From NCBI RefSeq assembly GCF_000599985.1, contig NZ_CP007445.1, positions 992,001 through 1,056,000 of the forward strand: a DNA stretch of 64,000 nucleotides, given 5' to 3'. The notes beneath the pieces were generated by a model. The model ran no database searches and was not told the origin of the DNA. It saw nothing but the letters and a program-made list of their open reading frames with translations. Origin of the DNA: Gilliamella apicola (lineage in GTDB: Bacteria > Pseudomonadota > Gammaproteobacteria > Enterobacterales > Orbaceae). Every line of letters begins with the position of its first letter. The stretch's first letter is position 1. The translations under genes were made by a program, and so were the position numbers. This document shows, piece after piece, positions 25,852-34,691 of the stretch.

Positions 25852-26341
25852 ATAAATCCTTAATCCATTATATTTTTGTTTGGTATTTTTTATGTACTTA
25901 ATTTACCAATCACAAAGCTACTATTCCGACCATAATGCTGGCGGAATCAATATAGGGAGTGCTAGAAATATAGTCGAACGAAGTACTCCCTTCCTTTTTG
26001 AATCAATGCATTTTCGATAAAAATCTAAACTACTTTAAATCAATTGGGGCTACTGCATAATTGTGTTAATTTGTACTGATATTGATTTTGATGCTGATAA
26101 GATAGCATCATTTTTGTGACATAAAATTGTAAACAATTTATAAAGTTACTGAACTGACCGTATAATTGTAAGACTGCTTCTTCAACGGTAGTGATTGAAT
26201 TATAGTATAATTTTTGTGCAAAAGATATTTATAACTAGTTATTTTTTGTAAAGAAATTTTAGCATTCAAACAATGTTTGTTTTTCTCCCTAATTTATCAA
26301 AAAAAGACTATAATATTATCTTTTTACTAGGCGAAGAATAT
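25852..26341. other. Divergent intergenic region with two adjacent hairpins; possible small RNA or leader
   Basis: About 490 bp between the polysaccharide operon and ptrA. Two inverted repeats lie together: ATTCCG (25923-25928) with CGGAAT (25942-25947), and GGGAGTGCT (25955-25963) with AGTACTCCC (25982-25990, one mismatch). The second is followed by TTCCTTTTTG on the plus strand, which looks like an intrinsic terminator although no gene on that strand ends here. A small plus-strand transcript ending near 26000 is one explanation. The remainder should hold both promoters; no gene is seen. Confidence 0.4.
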
Positions 26342-29215
26342 ATGGATAAGATAAAAATTATTTTTTTTATAGTATCAGTGTTTTTTATTTTTAATTCATC
26401 TTTTGCAATTGAAAACAAAATTTCCTTCCCTGTGCTTTTAGAAAAGATACAACAAAGTGATCGCGATAATCGCCAATATGAGGTAATTGAATTGGCAAAT
26501 CAAATGCGCGTACTATTGGTTTCTGATCCTAAAGCGGCAAAATCATTAGGATCATTAGCATTACCCGTAGGTTCACTTCAAGATCCCAAAGATCAGCAAG
26601 GATTAGCTCACTACACAGAACATATGGTACTGATGGGATCGAAAAAGTACCCTGAACCATCAAGTTTTTCTGAATTTTTAAACCGCCATGCAGGTAGCTA
26701 TAATGCCAGTACTGCTGCTCATCGTACTGCTTTTTATTTTGAAGTTGAAAACAGTGCGTTAGATACTGCGATAGATTATTTAGCTGATGCAATAGCAGAA
26801 CCTAAATTAGATTCTAATTTTGCAGATAAAGAACGCAATGCGGTTAATGCTGAAATGACGATGGCCAGATCAACTGATGGTTTTAGAATCCGGCAAGTTA
26901 ATGCAGAAACTATCAATCCTGATCATCCAGCAGCACAATTTGCAGGTGGTAACTTAGAAACATTAAGTGATAAACCAAATAGTAAGCTACAAGATGCTTT
27001 AGTGGCTTTTCATAAAGATTATTATTCATCCAATATTATGGTAGGGGTGATTTATAGTAATCAATCCATCAATAAATTGGCAAAATTAGCAGAAGCAACC
27101 TTTGGCAAAATCCCGAACAAAAATATTACTGCTCCTAAAGTGGATAAACCCGCATTAACGCCAAATTTGCTAAGTAAACAAATTGCCATGGTGCCGGCTC
27201 AACCGAAAAAATTGCTGTTTTTACAATTTCCAATGGAAAGCAATTTGGCTAAATTTGCTGATAAAACCGATGAATATATCAATTATTTGATCAGCAATAG
27301 TAGTCAAAATACCTTATCAGACCAACTGAAAAAACAAGGTTTAATTGAAGGTATAAGCTCAACTTATGATTCTATTCGTTATGGTAATAGTGGTACGTTT
27401 AGTATAAATGTGAGTTTAACTGATGAAGGCCTTGCTCAGAAAGATAAAGTAATTGGCGCTATTTTCAATTATTTACAATTAATTCAAAAGCAAGGTGTTT
27501 CTGAAGCCTATTATGAAGAGCTTAGAAAAGTTTTAGCATTACAATTTAAGTATGAAGATGTAGAACGGGATATGTCGTATGTAGAATGGCTATCCGATCA
27601 GATGTTGCTCTATCCAGTGCAAAATGTATTAAATTCTGATTATGTTGCCACAAATTTTGATAAAGCAGCAATAATTGCTCGCTTAAAAAGTTTAACGCCT
27701 GATAATATTCGAGTTTGGGTGATTTCTCCTGATCAAACTACTGATAAAACTGCTTATTTTGTCGAAGCACCTTATAAAATTGAAAATATTACCAGCGAAC
27801 AAAAAGCCAGTTGGTCAACATTGGGTAAAAGTTTTACTTTTACGTTGCCAGAATTAAATCCTTATATCCCTGATGATTTCTCGATAACAAAACAAAATTA
27901 TGATCAAGCCCAACCAATCGAATTTAGTAAACGTGGGAATCATATCCATTTTGTTAGCCAATATTTTAAAAATGAACCTAAAGCAGCTATTGTGGTTTCA
28001 TTACGTAACAATCAAGCTTTCGACTCAGCTAAAGCAGATGTCGAATTTGAGTTACTTGACTATATTGCAAACCGAAGTTTAAGTAATTTGCAATTTCAAG
28101 CTGCAGTAGCGGGGATTTCGTTATCCACTCAAGGCGATAATGGTTTAATGATCTCAGCAAGTGGTTTTAGTCAACATTTACCAAAAATGGTTACATCAAT
28201 TCTTGATAGTTATCGCAATGTAACTATTGATGAACAAACTTTAGCTTTGGCAAAATCTTGGTATTTGCAAAAACTTGATAATGCCGATCATGCTAAAAGT
28301 TACTGGTTAGCTGTTCAACCGATTAATGCGTTATCAGTGTTACCACATTATTATGAACGAGATGAACGACGCCAAATTACTGCCAATATTACCATTGAAG
28401 ATATTGTCAATTATCGTGATAACTTACTTTCTCGTTCTGTGCCATACATGATTAGTTTGGGCAATTTATCTAACGAGAGCTCTTTAGATCTTTATCACTC
28501 AATCCAAAAAACGTTAGTAAGGGATGTTGAATATACACCGAATGAAAATGTTATTATCAAAAATTCACTGGATGCCAAAATTACTCAACAAGCTAAGAGT
28601 ACTGATAATGCTTTAATAATGGGTTATATTCCAACAGGCTATAATAGGATTAGTAGTGGTATGTTGAGTTATACCTTGACTAAAATCGTATCTCCATGGT
28701 TTTATGATCAAATACGTACTAATGAACAATTAGGTTATGCAGTATTTGCGGCTCCTATGACAATAGGTGATTCCATAGGGATGAGCTTTATCGTACAAAG
28801 TAACCAATATGATCCAGCGTATTTGTTTAAACGATATAAAGAATTTTATCCTGTAATATCAAGTAAATTGCATGCATTATCTAAAGATGACATTAATCAA
28901 TATAAAAAAGCGGTACTTGATGAATTAACTATGCCACCGCAAACTTTAGATGAAGAATTAAACCGTTATTTACCTGATTTTCGCAATAACCGTTTAATGT
29001 TTGATTCATTAAGAAAAAAAATTGAGCAAGTGAAGAAAATCACCAAGCAAGATCTTACTGATTATTATCATCGCGCAGTTATGGAGCCAAAAGGTTTAGT
29101 GTTAGCGTCACAAGTTTTAGGTAAACGCGAAGCTGATGCAAAACAACCAGAAGCCATTTCAGAATTTACTGAATATAAAAATGTATCATCTTTACAAAAA
29201 ATTCTATTAAATTAA
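26342..29215 (+). CDS. ptrA: Pitrilysin-like zinc metalloprotease (protease III, M16 family)
   Basis: 957 residues, similar to E. coli pitrilysin (962). A periplasmic endopeptidase that degrades small peptides. Signal peptide MDKIKIIFFIVSVFFIF is followed by a cleavage site near SSFA. The inverted zinc motif HxxEH is present as His90-Tyr-Thr-Glu93-His94 (GLAHYTEHMVLMGSKKYP), with the distal Glu in the ERNAVNAEM segment. The C-terminal inactive M16 half includes RTNEQLGYAVFA. The ATG at 26342, preceded by GGCGAAGAA, is preferred over 26273, which would mask the signal peptide. It stands alone; it is not next to recBCD as in E. coli. Confidence 0.92.
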   Translation: MDKIKIIFFIVSVFFIFNSSFAIENKISFPVLLEKIQQSDRDNRQYEVIELANQMRVLLVSDPKAAKSLGSLALPVGSLQDPKDQQGLAHYTEHMVLMGSKKYPEPSSFSEFLNRHAGSYNASTAAHRTAFYFEVENSALDTAIDYLADAIAEPKLDSNFADKERNAVNAEMTMARSTDGFRIRQVNAETINPDHPAAQFAGGNLETLSDKPNSKLQDALVAFHKDYYSSNIMVGVIYSNQSINKLAKLAEATFGKIPNKNITAPKVDKPALTPNLLSKQIAMVPAQPKKLLFLQFPMESNLAKFADKTDEYINYLISNSSQNTLSDQLKKQGLIEGISSTYDSIRYGNSGTFSINVSLTDEGLAQKDKVIGAIFNYLQLIQKQGVSEAYYEELRKVLALQFKYEDVERDMSYVEWLSDQMLLYPVQNVLNSDYVATNFDKAAIIARLKSLTPDNIRVWVISPDQTTDKTAYFVEAPYKIENITSEQKASWSTLGKSFTFTLPELNPYIPDDFSITKQNYDQAQPIEFSKRGNHIHFVSQYFKNEPKAAIVVSLRNNQAFDSAKADVEFELLDYIANRSLSNLQFQAAVAGISLSTQGDNGLMISASGFSQHLPKMVTSILDSYRNVTIDEQTLALAKSWYLQKLDNADHAKSYWLAVQPINALSVLPHYYERDERRQITANITIEDIVNYRDNLLSRSVPYMISLGNLSNESSLDLYHSIQKTLVRDVEYTPNENVIIKNSLDAKITQQAKSTDNALIMGYIPTGYNRISSGMLSYTLTKIVSPWFYDQIRTNEQLGYAVFAAPMTIGDSIGMSFIVQSNQYDPAYLFKRYKEFYPVISSKLHALSKDDINQYKKAVLDELTMPPQTLDEELNRYLPDFRNNRLMFDSLRKKIEQVKKITKQDLTDYYHRAVMEPKGLVLASQVLGKREADAKQPEAISEFTEYKNVSSLQKILLN

Positions 29216-29242
29216 TTTATGTTTTAAAAATAAGCATAAAAA

Positions 29243-29297
29243 CAGGTTAAACCTGAAAGATTTTTACAAAAATTGGCATTGTTATCACCATGTGATA
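29243..29297 (+). promoter_or_regulatory. Palindromes upstream of the XRE regulator (candidate operators)
   Basis: TATCAC-CAT-GTGATA at 29283-29297 is a perfect 15-bp dyad ending 33 bp before the regulator's ATG. A second odd palindrome, CAGGTTAAACCTG, lies at 29243-29255. Both are good places for autoregulation by the XRE protein encoded next. Confidence 0.5.
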
Positions 29298-29329
29298 CAC
29301 TGCCAAAATCCTAATGTTTTGAGTGTATT

Positions 29330-30202
29330 ATGATTACTGGAACGATTGATTATTGTGCTATAGGTCAGCGTTTGCGCGCATATCGAATTGCGGCTTCGCT
29401 AAAAGCGGAAGATGTTGCAAAAAATCTTAAAATTTCACGAGCAGCCGTTTATCGGTTAGAGAAAGGTGAAATTATTAAAATAGAAACTTTAGAGCGGTTG
29501 GCTTCTTTACTCAATACTTCTTTTGCGAGTTTACTTGGTATTGATACTGAATATTATTCAAGTGGTGAAGGATTTTTTGAAAGAATGCGACAACTTGAAG
29601 ACCAATCAACTCATATTTATTCTCATTTCGATCCATTCTCATTTTTATTAACTTCACCAAACTATCTTAACCATTTAGCTATGATGCTAGAAGAGTCTAG
29701 CGAGTCAATCGAACCGCAAAAATATGCAATGATTTTGTCAATTTTAAGACATCGTAAAATACAGTTTTACCAATCAATACCTAAGGTAATTAATCTAATT
29801 AGCTTACGTAATGTTGAACGTTTTTTGCATATAGGTTTAGTGGGTAACTTAACCATTTCACCAGGCAAAAAGTCAGCAAGAATGCTGCTTGCTCGTAAAG
29901 AAGTCTATCATTTGATCGAACTTATTGAGCAAAAATCTTCTGCGCCTACCATTGCTATTACTCAAGAAGCTATTCCATCAATTGCTTTCCAAATTTTTTA
30001 TCAAAATGATGAGCCTATTTCACTGGCAATGAGTCCTTTTCGTTTGGGTGAATTACCAAATGTGACAACGGGTATTGCTTCAATTACTTCTTCGCATAAT
30101 GCAATTAAACATCATCGTTCCTTATTTGATAAATTATGGCAAAATAGTGCCAAAGATGAACATGCAATTGATTTGCTAAAAACAACACTAGATAAATTTT
30201 AA
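29330..30202 (+). CDS. XRE-family helix-turn-helix regulator
   Basis: A 290-residue regulator. Residues about 10-66 form an XRE/Cro [23 protein letters not shown], then [13 protein letters not shown] and [11 protein letters not shown]. The C-terminal 220 residues are not a domain I can name and may sense a ligand. It sits 28 bp upstream of aroA, in the place occupied by serC in enterobacteria, so it might share a transcript with aroA. The dyad TATCACCATGTGATA just upstream is a candidate binding site. Confidence 0.8.
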   Translation: MITGTIDYCAIGQRLRAYRIAASLKAEDVAKNLKISRAAVYRLEKGEIIKIETLERLASLLNTSFASLLGIDTEYYSSGEGFFERMRQLEDQSTHIYSHFDPFSFLLTSPNYLNHLAMMLEESSESIEPQKYAMILSILRHRKIQFYQSIPKVINLISLRNVERFLHIGLVGNLTISPGKKSARMLLARKEVYHLIELIEQKSSAPTIAITQEAIPSIAFQIFYQNDEPISLAMSPFRLGELPNVTTGIASITSSHNAIKHHRSLFDKLWQNSAKDEHAIDLLKTTLDKF

Positions 30203-30230
30203 AGAATACAAAATATTTAAGAGAGCCATT

Positions 30231-31511
30231 ATGTTATCTTTAACATTACAACCAATAAAAAAATTTAACGGCACCATTAATTTACCCGGTTCTAAAAGTG
30301 TGTCTAATCGTGCATTACTATTATCCGCTCTAAGTAAGGGTAATACTCGTTTAACCAATTTACTTGATAGTGATGATGTTCGTTATATGCTCGATGCTTT
30401 GGCAGCGTTGGGGGTAAATTATCAGTTATCGCATGACCGAACTATTTGTGATGTCGAAGGTGTAGGCGGTATGTTACATTCAACGCATGCCTTAGAGCTT
30501 TTTTTGGGGAATGCAGGTACCGCAATGCGACCACTTACTGCTGCTTTATCTTTAGGCAATAATAATATTGTACTAACTGGTGAGCCGCGCATGAAAGAGC
30601 GTCCAATAGGTCATTTAGTTGATTCGTTACGTCAAGGCGGTGCTAAAATTGATTATCTTGAAAATGAAGGTTACCCGCCACTTCATATTCACGGTGGTTT
30701 TATTGGCGGTAATATTCAAGTTAATGGTTCAGTTTCTAGCCAATTTTTAACCGCATTATTAATGGCTTCACCTTTAGCGCCAAATGATACTGAAATCACG
30801 ATAATTGGAGATTTAGTTTCTAAGCCCTATATTGATATTACGATTAAGATGATGGCGATTTTTGGTGTTACAGTGACCAATCATCATTATCAAAAATTTA
30901 CAATTAGAGGCAATCAAAGTTATCAATCCCCAGGTAGTTATTTAGTTGAAGGTGATGCTTCGTCTGCTTCTTATTTTTTAGCCGCTGCTGCAATTAAAGG
31001 CGGTACAGTGCGTGTTACAGGTATTGGTAAAAAAAGTTTACAAGGCGATATTCAATTTGCCCATGTGCTTGAAAAAATGGGCGCTAAAATTACGTGGGCA
31101 GATGACTATATTGAGTGTACTTGCTGTGAGTTAAATGGCATTGATATGGATATGAATCATATCCCTGATGCAGCGATGACTATTGCAACAACGGCACTTT
31201 TTGCGAAAGGACCAACAACGATTCGCAATATTTATAATTGGCGAGTTAAAGAAACTGACCGTTTATATGCGATGGCAACAGAATTAAGAAAAGTTGGTGC
31301 TACGGTTGATGAGGGTGAAGACTATATTACTATCGTACCACCCGCTAAATTAACCCATGCTGAGATAAAAACTTATAATGATCACCGTATTGCGATGTGT
31401 TTTTCATTAGTTGCATTATCTGATACGCCAGTAACTATATTAGATCCTAAATGTACAATGAAGACTTTTCCTGATTATTTTGAACAATTTAAACGACTAA
31501 GTGAAGAATAA
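30231..31511 (+). CDS. aroA: 3-phosphoshikimate 1-carboxyvinyltransferase (EPSP synthase)
   Basis: 426 residues (E. coli 427). It joins shikimate 3-phosphate and phosphoenolpyruvate in the chorismate pathway, in the cytoplasm. Hallmarks: [17 protein letters not shown] near the N terminus, [26 protein letters not shown] and, near the C terminus, RVKETDRL and [23 protein letters not shown] precedes the ATG. It is followed by cmk after one base, a conserved pairing with rpsA next. Confidence 0.97.
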   Translation: MLSLTLQPIKKFNGTINLPGSKSVSNRALLLSALSKGNTRLTNLLDSDDVRYMLDALAALGVNYQLSHDRTICDVEGVGGMLHSTHALELFLGNAGTAMRPLTAALSLGNNNIVLTGEPRMKERPIGHLVDSLRQGGAKIDYLENEGYPPLHIHGGFIGGNIQVNGSVSSQFLTALLMASPLAPNDTEITIIGDLVSKPYIDITIKMMAIFGVTVTNHHYQKFTIRGNQSYQSPGSYLVEGDASSASYFLAAAAIKGGTVRVTGIGKKSLQGDIQFAHVLEKMGAKITWADDYIECTCCELNGIDMDMNHIPDAAMTIATTALFAKGPTTIRNIYNWRVKETDRLYAMATELRKVGATVDEGEDYITIVPPAKLTHAEIKTYNDHRIAMCFSLVALSDTPVTILDPKCTMKTFPDYFEQFKRLSEE

Positions 31512-31512
31512 A

Positions 31513-32193
31513 ATGAATCAATCTGTTCCTGTTATTGCAGTTGATGGGCCAAGTGGTGTTGGTAAGGGCACATTATGTCAAGCGTTGGCAAATCATTTTA
31601 AATGGCATCTTTTAGATTCTGGCGCAATTTATCGAGTGCTTGCGCTTTCGGCGCTTAAGCAAAATATTGCTCTTGATGACGAACAAAAACTTGCCAATTT
31701 AGCGCTTAATTTACCATTGACATTTGATACCAGTGGCAGTGAAGTAAAAGCTTTATTAAATAATATTGATGTGTCAAAAGATATCCGCACAGAACAAACA
31801 GGCGGGGCTGCATCCAAAGTTGCTGCAATTACTAGTGTTCGAACTGCTTTGTTACAACGCCAACGAGACTTTAGGCAAGCTCCAGGACTGATTGCGGACG
31901 GTCGAGATATGGGCAGTGTTGTGTTTAAAGATGCGCCAGTTAAGATATTTCTTGATGCGAGTGCAGAATCCCGAGCAGAAAGAAGAATGAAACAGTTGCA
32001 AGATAAGCAAAATCATGTTAAATTCGCCGAAATTTTGCAGGAGATAACTGCGCGTGATGAGCGCGATCGAAATCGAACCGTTGCGCCACTTAAACCTGCG
32101 GATGATGCTTTAATAATTGATACCACATCCCTATCTATTCAAGATGTTTTCAATCAATCTATTAAGTATATAAATAAAGAACTTGCGTTGTAA
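31513..32193 (+). CDS. cmk: Cytidylate kinase
   Basis: About 226 residues (E. coli 227). Phosphorylates CMP and dCMP. P-loop GPSGVGKGT near the N terminus, LDSGAIYR for nucleotide binding, DGRDMGSVVF and the lid region RDERDRNR are all present. The ATG at 31513 is used rather than an upstream GTG inside aroA. It lies between aroA and rpsA as in enterobacteria. Confidence 0.96.
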   Translation: MNQSVPVIAVDGPSGVGKGTLCQALANHFKWHLLDSGAIYRVLALSALKQNIALDDEQKLANLALNLPLTFDTSGSEVKALLNNIDVSKDIRTEQTGGAASKVAAITSVRTALLQRQRDFRQAPGLIADGRDMGSVVFKDAPVKIFLDASAESRAERRMKQLQDKQNHVKFAEILQEITARDERDRNRTVAPLKPADDALIIDTTSLSIQDVFNQSIKYINKELAL

Positions 32194-32305
32194 GTTTGTT
32201 TACAGCGTGGAACTCGCTCCAATATAAGGATGTATGGAGTATCACCAACAACCCCACAAGACAGGATGTAATGTGGACGTTAATTTTAACTTAAAGTATA
32301 TAAAT
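32194..32305 (+). promoter_or_regulatory. rpsA: rpsA leader with repeated GGA motifs
   Basis: The 112-bp region before rpsA holds five GGA motifs (TGGAACT, AGGATG, TGGAGT, AGGATG, TGGACG). The first is in the loop of a small hairpin (AGCG/CGCT). In E. coli the rpsA leader folds into hairpins with GGA loops that S1 binds to repress its own translation; no strong Shine-Dalgarno stands right before the ATG here either. An equivalent autoregulatory leader is likely. Confidence 0.6.
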
Positions 32306-33988
32306 ATGACTGAATCTTTTGCTCAACTCTTTGAAGAGTCTTTAAATCAACTAGACACTCGTTCTGGTAATATGATCCGCGGTACTGTCGTTGCAATCGA
32401 CAAAGATGTTGTTTTAGTTGATGCTGGTTTAAAATCTGAATCAGCAATTCCAGTAGAGCAGTTTAAAAATGCCCAAGGCGAATTAGAAGTTCAAGTTGGC
32501 GACGTAGTTGATGTCGTTCTTGACTCAATTGAAGATGGCTTTGGCGAAACAATCTTATCTCGTGAAAAAGCTAAACGTCACGAAGCGTGGCTAACACTAG
32601 AAAAAGCAGTTGAAGATGCTGCAACAGTTTTAGGTGTTATCAATGGTAAAGTTAAAGGTGGCTTTACGGTTGATCTTAATGGCGTTCGCGCGTTCCTTCC
32701 TGGTTCGCTTGTTGATGTTCGTCCATTACGCGATACTTCTCACATTGAAAACAGAGAAATCGAATTAAAAGTTATCAAATTAGACCAAAAACGTAACAAC
32801 GTAGTTGTTTCACGTCGTGCTGTTATTGAATCTGAAAACAGTGCAGAAAGAGAACAACTTCTTGAAAATCTACAAGAAGGTTCAGAAGTTAAAGGTATTA
32901 TTAAAAACCTTACTGACTATGGTGCATTCGTTGATCTTGGCGGTGTTGATGGTTTACTTCATATCACTGATATGGCTTGGAAACGTGTTAAACATCCAAG
33001 TGAAGTGGTTGAAGTGGGTCAAGAATTACTTGTTAAAGTACTTAAATTTGACAAAGACCGTTCACGTGTATCTCTAGGCTTAAAACAATTAGGCGAAGAT
33101 CCATGGGTATCAATTGCTAAACGTTATCCAGAAGGTACTAAAGTAACTGGTAAAGTAACTAACTTAACTGATTACGGTTGTTTTGTTGAAATTGAAACAG
33201 GTGTTGAAGGTTTAGTTCACGTTTCTGAAATGGATTGGACAAACAAAAATATTCACCCTTCTAAAGTTGTCAGCTTAGGTGACGTGGTTGAAGTTGTTGT
33301 TCTTGAAATTGATGAAGAACGTCGTCGTATCTCTCTAGGTCTTAAACAATGTAAACCAAATCCATGGTTACAATTTGCTGAATCACACAACAAAGGTGAT
33401 AAAGTTAGCGGTAAGATCAAATCAATCACTGATTTTGGTATCTTCATTGGTTTAGATGGTGGTATTGATGGTTTAGTTCATCTTTCAGATATTTCTTGGA
33501 ATATGCCTGGTGAAGAAGCAGTTAAATCTTACAAGAAAGGTGATGATATCGAAGCTGTTGTGTTACAAGTTGACGCAGAACGTGAACGTATCTCTTTAGG
33601 TATTAAACAACTTGAAGATGACCCATTCAGTAGCTTTGCAGCTAACTACAAAAAAGGTACAATCGTTAAAGGTACTGTTACTGCAGTTGATGCTAAAGGT
33701 GCAACTATCGAAATCGCAGAAGGTATTGAAGGCTACTTAAAAGCACAAGATATCGCTCGTGAACGTATTGAAGATGCAACTACTGCATTAAAAGCTGGTG
33801 ATGAAGTTGAAGCTAAGATTGTTAATATCGATCGTAAAGCTCGTGCTATTTCTTTATCAATTCGTGCTAAAGATGAAGCTGATGAAAAAGAAGCACTTGC
33901 AGCTGTAAATAACACAACTACTCAAGAAGATGCATCATTTACTAACGCAATGGCGGAAGCATTTAAAGCAGCATCAAAAACTGAGTAA
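32306..33988 (+). CDS. rpsA: 30S ribosomal protein S1
   Basis: 560 residues (E. coli 557). Binds mRNA at the 30S subunit and helps initiation on weak ribosome binding sites. Six S1 RNA-binding domains follow in series, the later ones with clear motifs such as [29 protein letters not shown] and [20 protein letters not shown]. The start [13 protein letters not shown] matches the family; an in-frame ATG at 32234 would run through the leader. Codons are strongly biased, as in highly expressed genes. A terminator follows. Confidence 0.97.
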   Translation: MTESFAQLFEESLNQLDTRSGNMIRGTVVAIDKDVVLVDAGLKSESAIPVEQFKNAQGELEVQVGDVVDVVLDSIEDGFGETILSREKAKRHEAWLTLEKAVEDAATVLGVINGKVKGGFTVDLNGVRAFLPGSLVDVRPLRDTSHIENREIELKVIKLDQKRNNVVVSRRAVIESENSAEREQLLENLQEGSEVKGIIKNLTDYGAFVDLGGVDGLLHITDMAWKRVKHPSEVVEVGQELLVKVLKFDKDRSRVSLGLKQLGEDPWVSIAKRYPEGTKVTGKVTNLTDYGCFVEIETGVEGLVHVSEMDWTNKNIHPSKVVSLGDVVEVVVLEIDEERRRISLGLKQCKPNPWLQFAESHNKGDKVSGKIKSITDFGIFIGLDGGIDGLVHLSDISWNMPGEEAVKSYKKGDDIEAVVLQVDAERERISLGIKQLEDDPFSSFAANYKKGTIVKGTVTAVDAKGATIEIAEGIEGYLKAQDIARERIEDATTALKAGDEVEAKIVNIDRKARAISLSIRAKDEADEKEALAAVNNTTTQEDASFTNAMAEAFKAASKTE

Positions 33989-34008
33989 AAAATGTTTATG
34001 TAAAGAGT

Positions 34009-34030
34009 AAAGAGGGCTTGCCCTCTTTTT
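34009..34030 (+). terminator. rpsA: Terminator after rpsA
   Basis: Stem AAAGAGGGC (34009-34017) and GCCCTCTTT (34020-34028) with a very short loop, continuing into a T run. Confidence 0.85.
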
Positions 34031-34087
34031 CTTTTGTAGTATAAAATGAACTAATTTTATGCCGCGCAAAATTAATTAGGAGTGACC

Positions 34088-34378
34088 ATGAACAGATCAG
34101 ATTTAGCAGAAAAAATAGCCAACTGGCGGGCTCATCTTCCCGTGCAGCTAGTTGATGATGCTGTGAGAGATATCATCGAGCAGATCGCGTTAGCTATGGA
34201 AAGTAATGATCGTGTTGAAATTAGAGGTTTTGGTAGTTTCAGTTTAAATTACCGAGCCCCACGTAAAGCAAGAAATCCTAGAACTGGTGGTAATGTTGAA
34301 GTTAAACACAAATATATTCCACACTTTAAACCAGGTAAAGAGTTACGTGAAAGAGTTAATAATGCTGCTAAAGCATAA
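34088..34378 (+). CDS. ihfB: Integration host factor beta subunit
   Basis: 96 residues from the ATG at 34088, which has AGGAG at ideal spacing. Forms the DNA-bending heterodimer IHF with IhfA. The sequence [20 protein letters not shown], then NPRTGG and [14 protein letters not shown], is that of IhfB; the Pro in NPRTG is the intercalating residue at the tip of the DNA-binding arm. It follows rpsA as in E. coli. Confidence 0.96.
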   Translation: MNRSDLAEKIANWRAHLPVQLVDDAVRDIIEQIALAMESNDRVEIRGFGSFSLNYRAPRKARNPRTGGNVEVKHKYIPHFKPGKELRERVNNAAKA

Positions 34379-34399
34379 TATTTAGGCATTAGCGTTCTT

Positions 34400-34430
34400 A
34401 AAGCCTTTGATTTCGATCAAAGGCTTTTTA
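34400..34430 (+). terminator. ihfB: Terminator after ihfB with TTCG tetraloop
   Basis: A 12-bp perfect stem (AAAGCCTTTGAT at 34400-34411, ATCAAAGGCTTT at 34416-34427) closes a TTCG loop and runs into T residues. The following stretch to 34691 is AT-rich, shows no gene and must contain the comEC promoter. Confidence 0.9.
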
Positions 34431-34691
34431 TTTCACTGTTATTTAATTGTGGACAGTCAATAATTCATTTTACTATTATACGATCTTTGCACACATAGCG
34501 ATTTAATTATCAAATCAACCTTTCTTATATATTAATAAATAACAATGTGTTGTAATAAACTTACTGTTTCCAAATTATTCTCTAATCACAAATAAATTGG
34601 GAGATAACTCCAAAATTTCAAGATGAATTGTTTTGTTCTAATACCTGTATGATAAGTTGAGTGTTCTATAAAATGAATCTTACTTAGGTTT

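Noticed and set aside
25950..25995. tRNA-like fold near the paired hairpins
   Set aside because: The stem and a TCGAA-like loop recall a T arm, but there is no acceptor, D or anticodon arm in the right spacing.
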